A stretch of 64,000 nt of DNA from Prevotella fusca JCM 17724 (GTDB lineage Bacteria > Bacteroidota > Bacteroidia > Bacteroidales > Bacteroidaceae). The notes beneath the pieces were generated by a model. It had not been told where the DNA came from. It ran no database searches and worked only from the letters and a program-made list of their open reading frames with translations. The number at the start of each line of letters is the position of its first letter. Within the stretch, counting starts at the first letter, position 1. The DNA is taken from positions 454,501 through 518,500 of the forward strand of contig NZ_CP012074.1 in the NCBI RefSeq assembly GCF_001262015.1. The letters are read 5' to 3'. A program made the translations under genes and the position numbers. This document shows, in pieces, positions 41,091-49,780 of this stretch.

Positions 41091-43643
41091 CTACAGTCGG
41101 CTCTTCTCTGCATTACCTGCACCTGTTCCCTTGTACTTGCTTCGTTTTGCATTGAAGTTATAGGTGAGAGTGATTCCTATGCGGCGTATGCAGTTATAGC
41201 AGTCCTTGGTATTGATAACATTCTGTCCATACTGCGTCCATGCGTCCCGTTTTGTCTTGAAGAGATCTATGGCATATACATTAAGAAGCAGCGCCTTGTG
41301 CAGGAAGGAGAGAGTGTATCCCACATCAACGGTACCAGATGCCTTGGTTTTTACGAAGTCTGTACAGACCTCGGAATTATATTTCATGTCCAAAGTTATA
41401 AAGCTGTTGGTCGAAAGGATAAGTTTGGTATTCATCTTTATGCTGACAAATGGGTCTTGTAGGTCTTCTGTACTTCCATACTTTCGTGTATTGAAGAATG
41501 GCTTAAGGAAGTCAATCTCCAATGTAGGTTGATACCATCCGAACTTAGGTGAAGCTACAAAGGAGGTTGAGAGGCTCTGTGTATGGTGAAAGTTCTGGTT
41601 TTGTATAAGTGCTATTTCCTTTCCGTCATAGAGCCTTGACGTGTAGGCAATGGCATCCTTATTGTAAGAATAATCTATGTCCAGACTTAGCCAGCTGTGT
41701 ACTATGCTGAATCCGATACTGTGATTTATGGTTGGTCGCAGATAGGGGTTGCCGGCTTCATAGGTGAACCGATTGACATATTGAACGTTGCTTCTTAGGT
41801 CTCTATAGGAAGGGCGGCTGATGTGTTTAGCATAGTTCATCTGTAGAGACCACTTGTCTTTATTCCAGGAAACAGAAAGGTTGGGGAACCAGTCATGATA
41901 AGTGCGGCTTGGTTCATCCTCCTTTATGCCGAAAGAGCGGTAGAGTGCCGATGTGTACTCATAGCGTAATCCTGCCTCAACTGTCCAATTTCCCAATGGC
42001 AGTGAATAGTCAATAAAAGGTGCAATGTTTTTTTCTACAACAGTGTTGTCCGATGCGTCGACATATTTCTCCGGGTTATTATAGATGGAATGGGAGTGGG
42101 TATTTGTCGTTTCGGTCCCAATTTCTGCTTTTCCTTTACCAATGGGATAGCTGAGAATGAGCTTGGATGCCAACATTCTTATATGTCGTTCATTCTCTGT
42201 ATTCACTTTGCGGGAGGGCAGATCGTCGCTGTTTTCTGTCCAGTTATCCCTGCGTCCGTCTTTCTTCCATATACCTGTACCATTGAAGACAATGTCCATT
42301 TTCCCTACTTTTCCTATATAGTAAAGGTTGGCGGTATGGTCAGGACCGTTGAAGATGTCTATATTAAGATTCTGCTGGATAATTCCTGTCAAAACATTAT
42401 CTTTCCATACCTTCTGGTAGTTGTTCACACATTCTCCTTTTCCTACTATAGACTTGACCAGCGAATAGGAAGCACCAATAGAATGTTTTGGTGTAATATC
42501 ATAACTGAAACCGGCTTTGGGGAGGAAGAACGAGGCTCGGAAATCAGTATTGGCAAGCTGTTCTTGGTAAATGGTATGGTCTGGGAGAAGCAGTTTGCTG
42601 CTGACAGTATTGCGTTCACCCTCATATCGTGTAGAGCTTGTGACATCTGTAAAAACTTCAAGTCCGCCTTTTCTGTATTTCACATTAACTTCCTCAAAAC
42701 CGCCCCACTTGCTGTTGTTCTTGGCATTTACTGCTGTCATTACGCTCAGTCCGTCAGCTTTTATCCCTTTTGTATGGATGCGGATAACTGATTGAACAGA
42801 CGCATTGTACTGTGCGCCTGGGTTTGTTAGAATCTCAATGTTTTTTATTTCAGTGGATTTTAAGGTTGTGAGTTCCTGCTTGTCACGTATTAGTCGGTTG
42901 TCAATGTAGATTTCCGGTGAACCTTTGGCAAAAATAGTAACACCTCCATTAGCATCAACATTTACACGAGGCAACTGTGCTAAAACGTCATTTGCGGTAC
43001 CCATCTTTGCCAACAGTGAGTGTTCAATGTCGATTGTCATGCCTCCCCGTGTCATCTTGTATTGTGGTCGGACGGTCTTGACGGTCACTCCTTTCAGCTG
43101 TAAGGCATCGGGTGCAAGCTGGATAGTGCCTGCATTCTCGGTTGAGAAGGTTCGGTAAACGGTCTTGTAGCCCACGTAGCTGATGCGTGCAATGACCTTT
43201 GCCGGCTCGTAAGGCACTACGAACACACCGCTTTCATTGCTCACTCCACCAGCAACGGCACTGGAGTCGACTACTGACAGCAGCAGTACATTGGCGTAAG
43301 GTACGGGTTGCCCGGTTTCATCAACGACCTTTCCCGTCAGATGTCGCTTTGTCTTGTGCGTGCATTCCACCATGATTGTATTCCCACGGTGTGTCATCCG
43401 TATGGGATAGAAGCCTATCAGCTGCTGGATGGCATCGGTAACACGCTGGTTCTTGATGCTGGTTGTAACACGGAAGTCCTCCAGTTCGTCATAAATGAAG
43501 TTGATTGTGTAACGGTTTTGCAGGCTGTTGAGTTCTTTCAACGCCTGTGCCATGGAGACATTGTTGTACTGTCGGGTGATGCGCTGGGCTGATGCTCCAC
43601 ACATAATGGTGAGGAGCACGAGCGTTGTTAATAACCTTTTCAT
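41091..43643 (-). CDS. TonB-dependent receptor-like outer-membrane protein (STN + carboxypeptidase-like + barrel), copy 2
   Basis: An 850-aa outer-membrane protein with signal peptide (MKRLLTTLVLLTIMCGASA), STN domain (RITRQYNNVSMAQALKELNS), CarboxypepD_reg-like domain (LTGKVVDETGQPVPYANVLL), plug (DVLAQLPRVNVDANGGVTIF) and C-terminal barrel. The STN domain is the usual signal-transducing part that speaks to an anti-sigma factor; the anti-sigma gene ends 4 bp upstream. The ligand is unknown. See copy 1 for the shared segments. Confidence 0.88.
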   Translation of the reverse strand: MKRLLTTLVLLTIMCGASAQRITRQYNNVSMAQALKELNSLQNRYTINFIYDELEDFRVTTSIKNQRVTDAIQQLIGFYPIRMTHRGNTIMVECTHKTKRHLTGKVVDETGQPVPYANVLLLSVVDSSAVAGGVSNESGVFVVPYEPAKVIARISYVGYKTVYRTFSTENAGTIQLAPDALQLKGVTVKTVRPQYKMTRGGMTIDIEHSLLAKMGTANDVLAQLPRVNVDANGGVTIFAKGSPEIYIDNRLIRDKQELTTLKSTEIKNIEILTNPGAQYNASVQSVIRIHTKGIKADGLSVMTAVNAKNNSKWGGFEEVNVKYRKGGLEVFTDVTSSTRYEGERNTVSSKLLLPDHTIYQEQLANTDFRASFFLPKAGFSYDITPKHSIGASYSLVKSIVGKGECVNNYQKVWKDNVLTGIIQQNLNIDIFNGPDHTANLYYIGKVGKMDIVFNGTGIWKKDGRRDNWTENSDDLPSRKVNTENERHIRMLASKLILSYPIGKGKAEIGTETTNTHSHSIYNNPEKYVDASDNTVVEKNIAPFIDYSLPLGNWTVEAGLRYEYTSALYRSFGIKEDEPSRTYHDWFPNLSVSWNKDKWSLQMNYAKHISRPSYRDLRSNVQYVNRFTYEAGNPYLRPTINHSIGFSIVHSWLSLDIDYSYNKDAIAYTSRLYDGKEIALIQNQNFHHTQSLSTSFVASPKFGWYQPTLEIDFLKPFFNTRKYGSTEDLQDPFVSIKMNTKLILSTNSFITLDMKYNSEVCTDFVKTKASGTVDVGYTLSFLHKALLLNVYAIDLFKTKRDAWTQYGQNVINTKDCYNCIRRIGITLTYNFNAKRSKYKGTGAGNAEKSRL

Positions 43644-43647
43644 AGCT

Positions 43648-44340
43648 TTATTCTATTGTCAGGGTGTTGTCGGAATAGGTAAGGTTCACACGGTCAAAGG
43701 CATTCAGCAGTTCAATGTTCTGCTGGAGAGATGCCTGTTTGTCCCATTTGAAGAAAAGCCGCATATGGGTTGCGCCCGGGTTCAGTACTTTCACCTCTGC
43801 ATGATAGTACTGAGCCATAGTATCGACGATGGTCTTCAGTGAAACATTCTCAAAGACAACCGGCTGCATGGGGATGCTGTCTTTCTGTGGAAGAAGCGTG
43901 CGTGTAAGGCTGTCAATGACAGCTTTACGTTGTTCCCGTATCTGTTTTAATGAGTCGGCTACGGTTGTCCGCTGTATCTGTGGCTGTGGATTGATTGGCT
44001 GTTTGTTACCGAAGAAAGGCAGAATACCCAACTGTACGGTTGCTGCAAAGGCAAGTCCTGATGCAAAGACAATGCCTGCGATAGAAGCTGCTATCTTCAT
44101 TCTGCTGCGCTGTTGTGGTACAGAGTGCTGGGCAGAGAAGTGTTCCCACTCTTCCTCTACGTTCACTTCTCCAGCTTCATTACGTATCATGGCACGCTTG
44201 GTCATGGCTAAATCCTGCACAAAGATACGAATCTCCTCGTCGGCAAGCAGTGTTTCAATCTGCTCATCGGTATATTTTTCGGGATGTTCCTGCATGTCAA
44301 GGAACTGTATCCTTTTCTCTTCTGACTGGCTCTTGTTCAT
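43648..44340 (-). CDS. FecR-type anti-sigma factor (DUF4974-like C-terminus)
   Basis: A 230-aa single-pass membrane protein. The cytoplasmic N-terminus (EEKRIQFLDMQEHPEKYTDEQIETLLADEEIRIF) is an anti-sigma-like helical domain. A transmembrane helix follows (IAASIAGIVFASGLAFAATVQLG, about 82-104). The periplasmic part ends in a DUF4974/STN-like fold (VVFENVSLKTIVDTMAQYYHAEVKVLNP to VNLTYSDNTLTIE). It should hold the ECF sigma factor until a signal arrives from the receptor STN domain. It overlaps the sigma gene by 4 bp. Confidence 0.85.
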   Translation of the reverse strand: MNKSQSEEKRIQFLDMQEHPEKYTDEQIETLLADEEIRIFVQDLAMTKRAMIRNEAGEVNVEEEWEHFSAQHSVPQQRSRMKIAASIAGIVFASGLAFAATVQLGILPFFGNKQPINPQPQIQRTTVADSLKQIREQRKAVIDSLTRTLLPQKDSIPMQPVVFENVSLKTIVDTMAQYYHAEVKVLNPGATHMRLFFKWDKQASLQQNIELLNAFDRVNLTYSDNTLTIE

Positions 44341-44831
44341 TGTCGTGCTTGTTTTAGTTGTTCTTTGACGGTGTCGATAGCTGCTGAAAGATGATGATAG
44401 ACTGTCACCCGACTCACGTCCAGTTCGTCTGCAATGCGCTGGAAAGGTAGTCCTTGCAGATGTCGAAGACGAAGAATTTGGCGACGGATGGGCGGTTCAA
44501 GAAGTTCGATGATGCTCATCAACTGGTCGAGCAGTTCGTTGTCCTGTTCGGAAAGGACAGTCTCTGCGTCTGCCAGAAGCAGCTTCGCCGTCCGTTCGCG
44601 TATGTCTTTATGCGCAATGATGTTCAGACAACGGTTGCGGACAGCCCTCACAAGGTAGCCTTCTTCCGTCTCTGGCAGCAGTATAATCTGCTCACTTAGT
44701 ACGTGGGCAAATACCTCACTTACCACGTCCCTGCACTCGTCACGGTCGTAGAGAATACTCTTTGCTACCCGAAACATCGGTTGATAATAATGCTTGAACA
44801 GCCTTTCTATGTCGGTCTTTTCATGCTTCAT
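44337..44831 (-). CDS. ECF-family RNA polymerase sigma factor
   Basis: A 164-aa extracytoplasmic-function sigma factor. Region 2 is ERLFKHYYQPMFRVAKSILYDRDECRDVVSEVFAHV; region 4 is LRLRHLQGLPFQRIADELDVSRVTVYHHLSAAI. It is the first gene of a four-gene operon with its anti-sigma factor and two outer-membrane receptors, the usual Bacteroidota cell-surface signalling arrangement. It probably autoregulates the operon when ligand is bound. Confidence 0.95.
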   Translation of the reverse strand: MKHEKTDIERLFKHYYQPMFRVAKSILYDRDECRDVVSEVFAHVLSEQIILLPETEEGYLVRAVRNRCLNIIAHKDIRERTAKLLLADAETVLSEQDNELLDQLMSIIELLEPPIRRQILRLRHLQGLPFQRIADELDVSRVTVYHHLSAAIDTVKEQLKQARQ

Positions 44832-44897
44832 ACACTATTCTTACAGTTCAACAACTGAAAATGTAAAGCAGAACAATGATTTTTTTGTATTAGATTG

Positions 44898-44905
44898 CAA
44901 AGATA
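44898..44905 (-). promoter_or_regulatory. ECF sigma operon promoter -7 box
   Basis: Minus-strand TATCTTTG followed by C matches the -7 consensus, 67 bp upstream of the sigma factor start. Confidence 0.55.
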
Positions 44906-45161
44906 ATTACTTTGTTGCAATTAATGTCTTTTTCTAAGAGAGTTTCTTCCGTTTTACTGTTGGAAGCTAAAAAGGCTTTGTCTTCTGAATATATTTGGAT
45001 GTGATCTGTTGTCATCCTGTTGTCAATTCATTGTCATCTACGCCTGAAACGCATGCATCTCATGTCTGTTGTTCGTAGAACTTATGTTTGTTGGCTGTTA
45101 AGGTGATGTCCATTTAATATATTTTCTGAATTCTAATGTCACCTTTATAAAATAGTTTTCT
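44906..45161. other. Divergent intergenic region
   Basis: The gap between the ECF operon and the DUF4827 gene. It contains three near-repeats of TTGTCAT within 45001-45042 (TTGTCATCCTGTTGTCAATTC, then TTGTCATC), which could be regulatory. No gene is seen. Confidence 0.4.
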
Positions 45162-45169
45162 TACCTTTG
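45162..45169 (+). promoter_or_regulatory. DUF4827 gene promoter -7 box
   Basis: TACCTTTG followed by C matches TAnnTTTG, 14 bp upstream of the start codon. Confidence 0.6.
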
Positions 45170-45183
45170 CACGACATATTTAA

Positions 45184-45834
45184 ATGAAAAAGCGAATGAA
45201 GAAGATAACTTTTCTCCTTGTTATGTTGGCATCTGTGCTGGCATTCAGTTCATGTAGTCATTCTGAGACCTATGCTGATCAGTTGGAACGGGAAAATAAT
45301 GCAATCCATGCTTTCATAGTCAAAAAGGGTATCAACGTAATCAGTGAGGAGCAGTTTACTAAACAGGGAAATACAACTGACACAACAAAGAACCAGTATG
45401 TTCTCTTCTCCAATACAGGTGTGTATATGCAGATTGTGGAGAAAGGTACGGGTGAAACCATTAAAAAAGGAGAGACGGCAACAGTCCTCTGTCGTTTTAC
45501 AGAGCGGAACCTTCTCAGGGACACGCTGCAGCTGTCTAATCAGTTCCTCATCTTCGGTGCTAAGGTTGACAAGATGTCAGTAACAAACACAAGTGGAACC
45601 TATACGGCTTCATTTGACCCGTCTTCCAGCGTGATGTATGATGCCTATAAGAGTACGTCAGTGCCAGCAGGATGGCTGGTGCCAATGCCCTATGTCGGTA
45701 TTGGCAGGTTGACTTCAGCTGCCTCTAAGCTGTCGCACGTGAGACTTATTATCCCTTCACAGCAGGGACATATCAATGCCACACGGGCGGTTTATCCGAG
45801 CTTTTTTGATTTGACCTTCCAGAGAGGACTCTGA
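45184..45834 (+). CDS. DUF4827 family lipoprotein
   Basis: A 216-aa predicted lipoprotein with signal helix and lipobox Cys24 (VLAFSSCSHSE). The rest matches DUF4827, a Bacteroidales family: YADQLERENNAIHAFIVKKGI, QIVEKGTGETIKKGETATVLCRFTERNL and a PAGWLVPMPYVGIGRL end. The central part is FKBP-like in appearance (GTGETIKKG...), so a distant peptidyl-prolyl isomerase fold is possible. It lies 76 bp upstream of glmM in the same direction and may be cotranscribed with it. Confidence 0.85.
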   Translation: MKKRMKKITFLLVMLASVLAFSSCSHSETYADQLERENNAIHAFIVKKGINVISEEQFTKQGNTTDTTKNQYVLFSNTGVYMQIVEKGTGETIKKGETATVLCRFTERNLLRDTLQLSNQFLIFGAKVDKMSVTNTSGTYTASFDPSSSVMYDAYKSTSVPAGWLVPMPYVGIGRLTSAASKLSHVRLIIPSQQGHINATRAVYPSFFDLTFQRGL

Positions 45835-45910
45835 TAGAAAGGTGATAAAGTAAAAAGGTAAGAAAACAAGAAAGTAAAAGGGGCGATTCCCTTCAAACAT
45901 ATTTTTAGGT

Positions 45911-47302
45911 ATGACGCTTATCAAATCTATTTCCGGCATCCGTGGTACTATCGGAGGTCGTGCGGGAGACACACTGAACCCGCTGGACATTGTTAAATTC
46001 GTTTCAGCATACGCCACTTTCATTGCGCGTAAGCATCCCGGAAAGAAGCTGAAGATTGTTGTTGGTCGTGATGCACGTATCTCTGGTCCTATGGTCAAGA
46101 ACGTTGTATGCGGTACGCTGATGGGAATTGGTGCTGATGTTGTGAACATCGGACTGGCAACAACTCCTACAACTGAGCTGGCTGTACGTATGAGCGGTGC
46201 GGATGGTGGTATCATCATCACAGCTTCTCACAATCCACGTCACTGGAATGCCCTGAAACTTCTGAACGAGGAGGGTGAGTTCCTTACAGCAGCTGATGGT
46301 GCTGAGGTGTTGGATATTGCTGACCGTGAGGATTTTGAATATGCTGACGTGGATGGTATGGGTAGCTATGTTGACGACGATTCGTTTGACGAGCGTCATA
46401 TAGAAGAGGTGATGAACCTTGAATTGCTCGATCTTGAGGCTGTCAAGAACCGTAAGTTCCGTGTCGTAGTTGATGCTATCAACTCTGTCGGTGGTGTCAT
46501 TCTGCCTAAACTTCTCGACCGTTTAGGTGTTGAGTATAAGTTCCTTAACGGTGATGCTACGGGCGACTTCTCTCACAATCCAGAACCGATTGCACAGAAC
46601 CTCACAGGTATTATGGACGAGGTTTCCAAGGGTGGCTATGACCTGGGTATCGTTGTTGACCCGGATGTCGACCGTCTTGCATTCATTCAGGAGGATGGTC
46701 AGATGTATGGTGAGGAGTACACACTCGTTACAGTGGCTGATTATATCCTCGAACACGTGAAAGGCAATACCGTAAGCAACCTCTCGTCAACTCGTGCATT
46801 GCGTGATGTAACCGAGAAACACGGCGGTAAGTATTATGCTTCCGCTGTCGGTGAGGTGAATGTTACCACGAAGATGAAGGAAGTGGGTGCCGTTATCGGT
46901 GGTGAAGGCAATGGTGGTGTCATCTATCCTGACAGCCATTACGGTCGCGATGCTCTCGTTGGTATTGCGCTCTTCCTCAGCTCTTTGGCACAGAAAGGGA
47001 TGAAGGCAAGCGAGCTTCGCAAGACATTCCCAGAGTATTTCATTGCGAAGAACCGTATCGACCTTACAGCTGATACTGATGTTGATGCAATTCTCGTACG
47101 TGTGAAAGAACTTTACGGACAGGAGAAGGATGTACAGGTAACTGATATCGACGGTGTCAAGCTCGATTTCCCTGATGCCTGGGTCCACCTCCGCAAGTCA
47201 AACACAGAACCTATCATCCGTGTCTACAGCGAGGCTAACACGATGGAGGCAGCCGATGCGTTGGGTAAGAAACTGATGCAGGTAGTTTACGATATGCAGT
47301 AA
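45911..47302 (+). CDS. glmM: Phosphoglucosamine mutase
   Basis: A 463-aa alpha-D-phosphohexomutase that should convert glucosamine-6-P to glucosamine-1-P for peptidoglycan and LPS. The phosphoserine loop is TASHNPRHWNALKLLN with Ser106. The Mg loop is DPDVDRLAF, the sugar-binding loop GGEGNGGVIYPDSHYGRD, and the phosphate-binding loop RKSNTEPIIRVYSEA. Length and motifs fit GlmM; phosphomannomutase activity is the alternative. The upstream DUF4827 gene is in the same direction and a terminator follows. Confidence 0.92.
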   Translation: MTLIKSISGIRGTIGGRAGDTLNPLDIVKFVSAYATFIARKHPGKKLKIVVGRDARISGPMVKNVVCGTLMGIGADVVNIGLATTPTTELAVRMSGADGGIIITASHNPRHWNALKLLNEEGEFLTAADGAEVLDIADREDFEYADVDGMGSYVDDDSFDERHIEEVMNLELLDLEAVKNRKFRVVVDAINSVGGVILPKLLDRLGVEYKFLNGDATGDFSHNPEPIAQNLTGIMDEVSKGGYDLGIVVDPDVDRLAFIQEDGQMYGEEYTLVTVADYILEHVKGNTVSNLSSTRALRDVTEKHGGKYYASAVGEVNVTTKMKEVGAVIGGEGNGGVIYPDSHYGRDALVGIALFLSSLAQKGMKASELRKTFPEYFIAKNRIDLTADTDVDAILVRVKELYGQEKDVQVTDIDGVKLDFPDAWVHLRKSNTEPIIRVYSEANTMEAADALGKKLMQVVYDMQ

Positions 47303-47325
47303 ACTTAACCTTGTTGTAAAACAGA

Positions 47326-47365
47326 AGAGGATGCTTTGGGTATGTCACGAAGCATCCTCTTTTTC
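47326..47365 (+). terminator. Terminator of glmM
   Basis: AGAGGATGCTT / AAGCATCCTCT 11-bp perfect stem followed by TTTTTC, 23 bp after the glmM stop. Confidence 0.9.
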
Positions 47366-47605
47366 GTTGACAGCCTTTTGGTTCCATCTTTCAGCACAGT
47401 ATCTGTATCTGAATCAGGTGAGTTGTAAAGAGCAAGGAAGTCAGGTTTTATAAACCGATATAGGCTCTTCTGTTCTTGTGTTCAGCCGTAACACAAGTTG
47501 TGTTTACTACCGACACGCTCCGTGCGGACCTATAACACGAAAGGAAAAAGTGTGGAATTGCAATGCGAAGATGAGTCGTCAGGCGTTTTTTTGGAATATT
47601 ATATG

Positions 47606-47613
47606 TATCTTTG
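47606..47613 (+). promoter_or_regulatory. AAA-ATPase-like gene promoter -7 box
   Basis: TATCTTTG followed by C matches TAnnTTTG. A start near 47621 excludes the upstream TTG start and supports the ATG at 47647. Confidence 0.6.
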
Positions 47614-47646
47614 CGGTATCATCCATTAAAAGAGGAGGAAACGAGT

Positions 47647-49197
47647 ATGAAATATCCTATCGGTATACAGAGTTATGAAAGTTTAAGAGAAGAAAACTAT
47701 GTGTATGTTGACAAGACTGAAATGATATTTGAACTGGCTAAAAGGGGAAAGTATTATTTCCTTAGCCGTCCTCGTCGTTTTGGCAAGAGTCTGCTCGTTT
47801 CCACGATCGAAGCCTATTTCTCGGGACGTAAGGAATTGTTCAAGGGCTTGGCAATAGATGAACTGGAAACAAAGTGGGAATGTCATCCAGTATTGCATCT
47901 TGACCTTAATACGGAGCGTTATAACACTGTTGAGTCCTTGACTGATAAGCTGGAAGCTAATCTTAATGACTGGGAACAGTTGTATGGAAAGAACCCTGTT
48001 GCAAAGTCTTTTGCTACCCGTTTCGAGTATGTCATCCGATATGCTTACGAAAAGACAGGGCACTCTGTGGTGATTCTTGTGGATGAGTATGATAAGCCGA
48101 TGTTGCAGGCTATCGGCAATGAAGAGCTGCAAAACGAATACCGTGGGATACTTAAAGGATTTTATGGTGCACTGAAGTCGCAGGATCGTTATATACGTTT
48201 CGCACTGCTTACGGGTGTTACGAAGTTCGGGAAAGTGAGTGTGTTCAGCGATTTGAACAACCTGCAGGACCTCTCAATGGATGAGAGATACCAGGCTCTT
48301 TGTGGTATGACAGAGGACGAAGTTGTGCGCTATTTCGGTGAACCCATCCGTGCGTTGGCTGTCAAGAACAAGCAGAGTGAAGAAGAAACGCTTGCCAGAT
48401 TGAAGAAGCGTTACGATGGCTATCATTTTGTAGAGAATGGTATCGGTATCTATAATCCATTCAGCCTGTTGAATACCTTTGAGCGGTTGCAGTTTGGCAG
48501 CTACTGGTTTGAGACGGGTACACCAACCTATCTTGTGGAACTGTTGAAGCGTGATGACTATGTTCTGCCACATCTGACCGAAGAGGTATCTACGGCTGAT
48601 GTTCTGAACAGTATTGACGTGGTTTCCAATAATCCGATTCCTGTGATTTATCAGAGCGGTTATCTTACCATCAAGGAATATGATGCTGAGTTCGGTGAAT
48701 ATACTTTGGGCTTCCCCAATGAGGAAGTGGAAGAGGGGTTCATGCGCTATCTTCTCCCTTATTATACTGGTTTGCACGATGTGGCAACTCCTTTCTCGAT
48801 GAGTCAGTTCATTGGCGACCTCCGTTCAGGTCGTCCTGAACAGTTTATGCAACGGATGGCGGCACTCTTCGCAGATACGGACTATAAGATTGTAGGTAAT
48901 TCTGAACTCTATTTCCAGAATGCTTTTTATCTTGTGGCAAAGATGATGGGCTTTTATACAAAGGTGGAACGAACGACCAGTAACGGGCGGATGGACCTGA
49001 CGATAGAGACCAAGGATTATGTCTATATCGTAGAGTTCAAACTGGATGGTTCGGCTGATGCAGCTTTGCAGCAGATCGATGAAAAGGGTTATGACAAACC
49101 ATTCTCAATGGATAAACGCCGCCTCTATAAGATTGGTGTGAACTTCTCTTTGGAGAAACGTTGCATTGATGCGTGGAAGATAGCACCTGCAGTGTAA
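47647..49197 (+). CDS. AAA-ATPase-like / PD-(D/E)XK nuclease family protein
   Basis: A 516-aa protein of the AAA-ATPase_like (PF09820) plus DUF1703 (PD-(D/E)XK) family, abundant and multicopy in Bacteroidota. The start MKYPIGIQSYESLREENYVYVDKT is the standard family beginning and follows an AAAGAGGAGG ribosome-binding site. The ATPase part has Walker A RPRRFGKSLL (41-50) and Walker B VVILVDEYDKPM. The C-terminal nuclease-like part reads NGRMDLTIETKDYVYIVEFKLDGSADAALQQI. Role is unknown; transposon- or defence-related functions have been suggested for relatives. Confidence 0.92.
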   Translation: MKYPIGIQSYESLREENYVYVDKTEMIFELAKRGKYYFLSRPRRFGKSLLVSTIEAYFSGRKELFKGLAIDELETKWECHPVLHLDLNTERYNTVESLTDKLEANLNDWEQLYGKNPVAKSFATRFEYVIRYAYEKTGHSVVILVDEYDKPMLQAIGNEELQNEYRGILKGFYGALKSQDRYIRFALLTGVTKFGKVSVFSDLNNLQDLSMDERYQALCGMTEDEVVRYFGEPIRALAVKNKQSEEETLARLKKRYDGYHFVENGIGIYNPFSLLNTFERLQFGSYWFETGTPTYLVELLKRDDYVLPHLTEEVSTADVLNSIDVVSNNPIPVIYQSGYLTIKEYDAEFGEYTLGFPNEEVEEGFMRYLLPYYTGLHDVATPFSMSQFIGDLRSGRPEQFMQRMAALFADTDYKIVGNSELYFQNAFYLVAKMMGFYTKVERTTSNGRMDLTIETKDYVYIVEFKLDGSADAALQQIDEKGYDKPFSMDKRRLYKIGVNFSLEKRCIDAWKIAPAV

Positions 49198-49732
49198 GTG
49201 ATAATCTACTGTTAAATATCAGATAATCAATTGTTTGTTCCTTATCTATTTACCGTCAGTATCAGTCAGTTTTCGTCCGTAGTGGGGAAGTAAAGTGATA
49301 CTCTCCAATATATTTTTACGCCTTTTTGTTTGCTTTTATCTGTTTTCTTTCTAACTTTGTATCGATAGTTACAAAGCCTAATGTATCAGTGCTTTTCGGT
49401 AAGCATGTCACGCATAAGTTAGTTTTTGGTGTCTTACAGTATATTATACAATGGTAAATTAAACCTCTCTTCCCATCTTCAGCCGTGGTGTTGTTGGTAA
49501 ACACCAATCGTGTTGATGCTGAACACCAATGGTGTTGAGCACTAAACATGTTGCAATGTGTTGCCGATTTGGGGACAATTTGTAGTCAGGAAGAGCTGTT
49601 ACTACCCAAGGTGAATAAAACTTCTTTGATTAAAAGAGGATTGCTCTACCAACGTCAATATGATATCATCAATTTAAAAGAGGTTCTGTATAGGCGAGTA
49701 TGCTATTATAGTTTTATCGGACAACAAAGATA
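49198..49732. other. Intergenic region with dispersed repeat
   Basis: About 535 bp without a gene. It contains copy 2 of the GGTGTTGTTGG repeat (49389-49609) and AT-rich DNA leading to the promoter of the outer-membrane protein gene. Confidence 0.6.
49389..49609. repeat. GGTGTTGTTGG-type dispersed repeat, copy 2
   Basis: Contains CCTCTCTTCCC, GTGGTGTTGTTGGTAAACACC, AACACCAATGGTGTTGAGCAC and TACTACCCAA in the same order and orientation as copy 1. The first 50 bases are the least conserved. Confidence 0.75.
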
Positions 49733-49756
49733 ATGTTTATATCATTTACTCTTGTA

Positions 49757-49764
49757 TATATTTG
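49757..49764 (+). promoter_or_regulatory. Outer-membrane protein gene promoter -7 box
   Basis: TATATTTG matches TAnnTTTG, 16 bp upstream of the ATG at 49781. It lies inside the longer open frame, which argues for the later start. Confidence 0.5.
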
Positions 49765-49780
49765 GAAAATAGCAGTTAAG

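Noticed and set aside
48000..49200. Transposase in the AAA-ATPase-like gene
   Set aside because: It has an AAA-ATPase domain with a PD-(D/E)XK end rather than a DDE transposase, and it lacks terminal inverted repeats.
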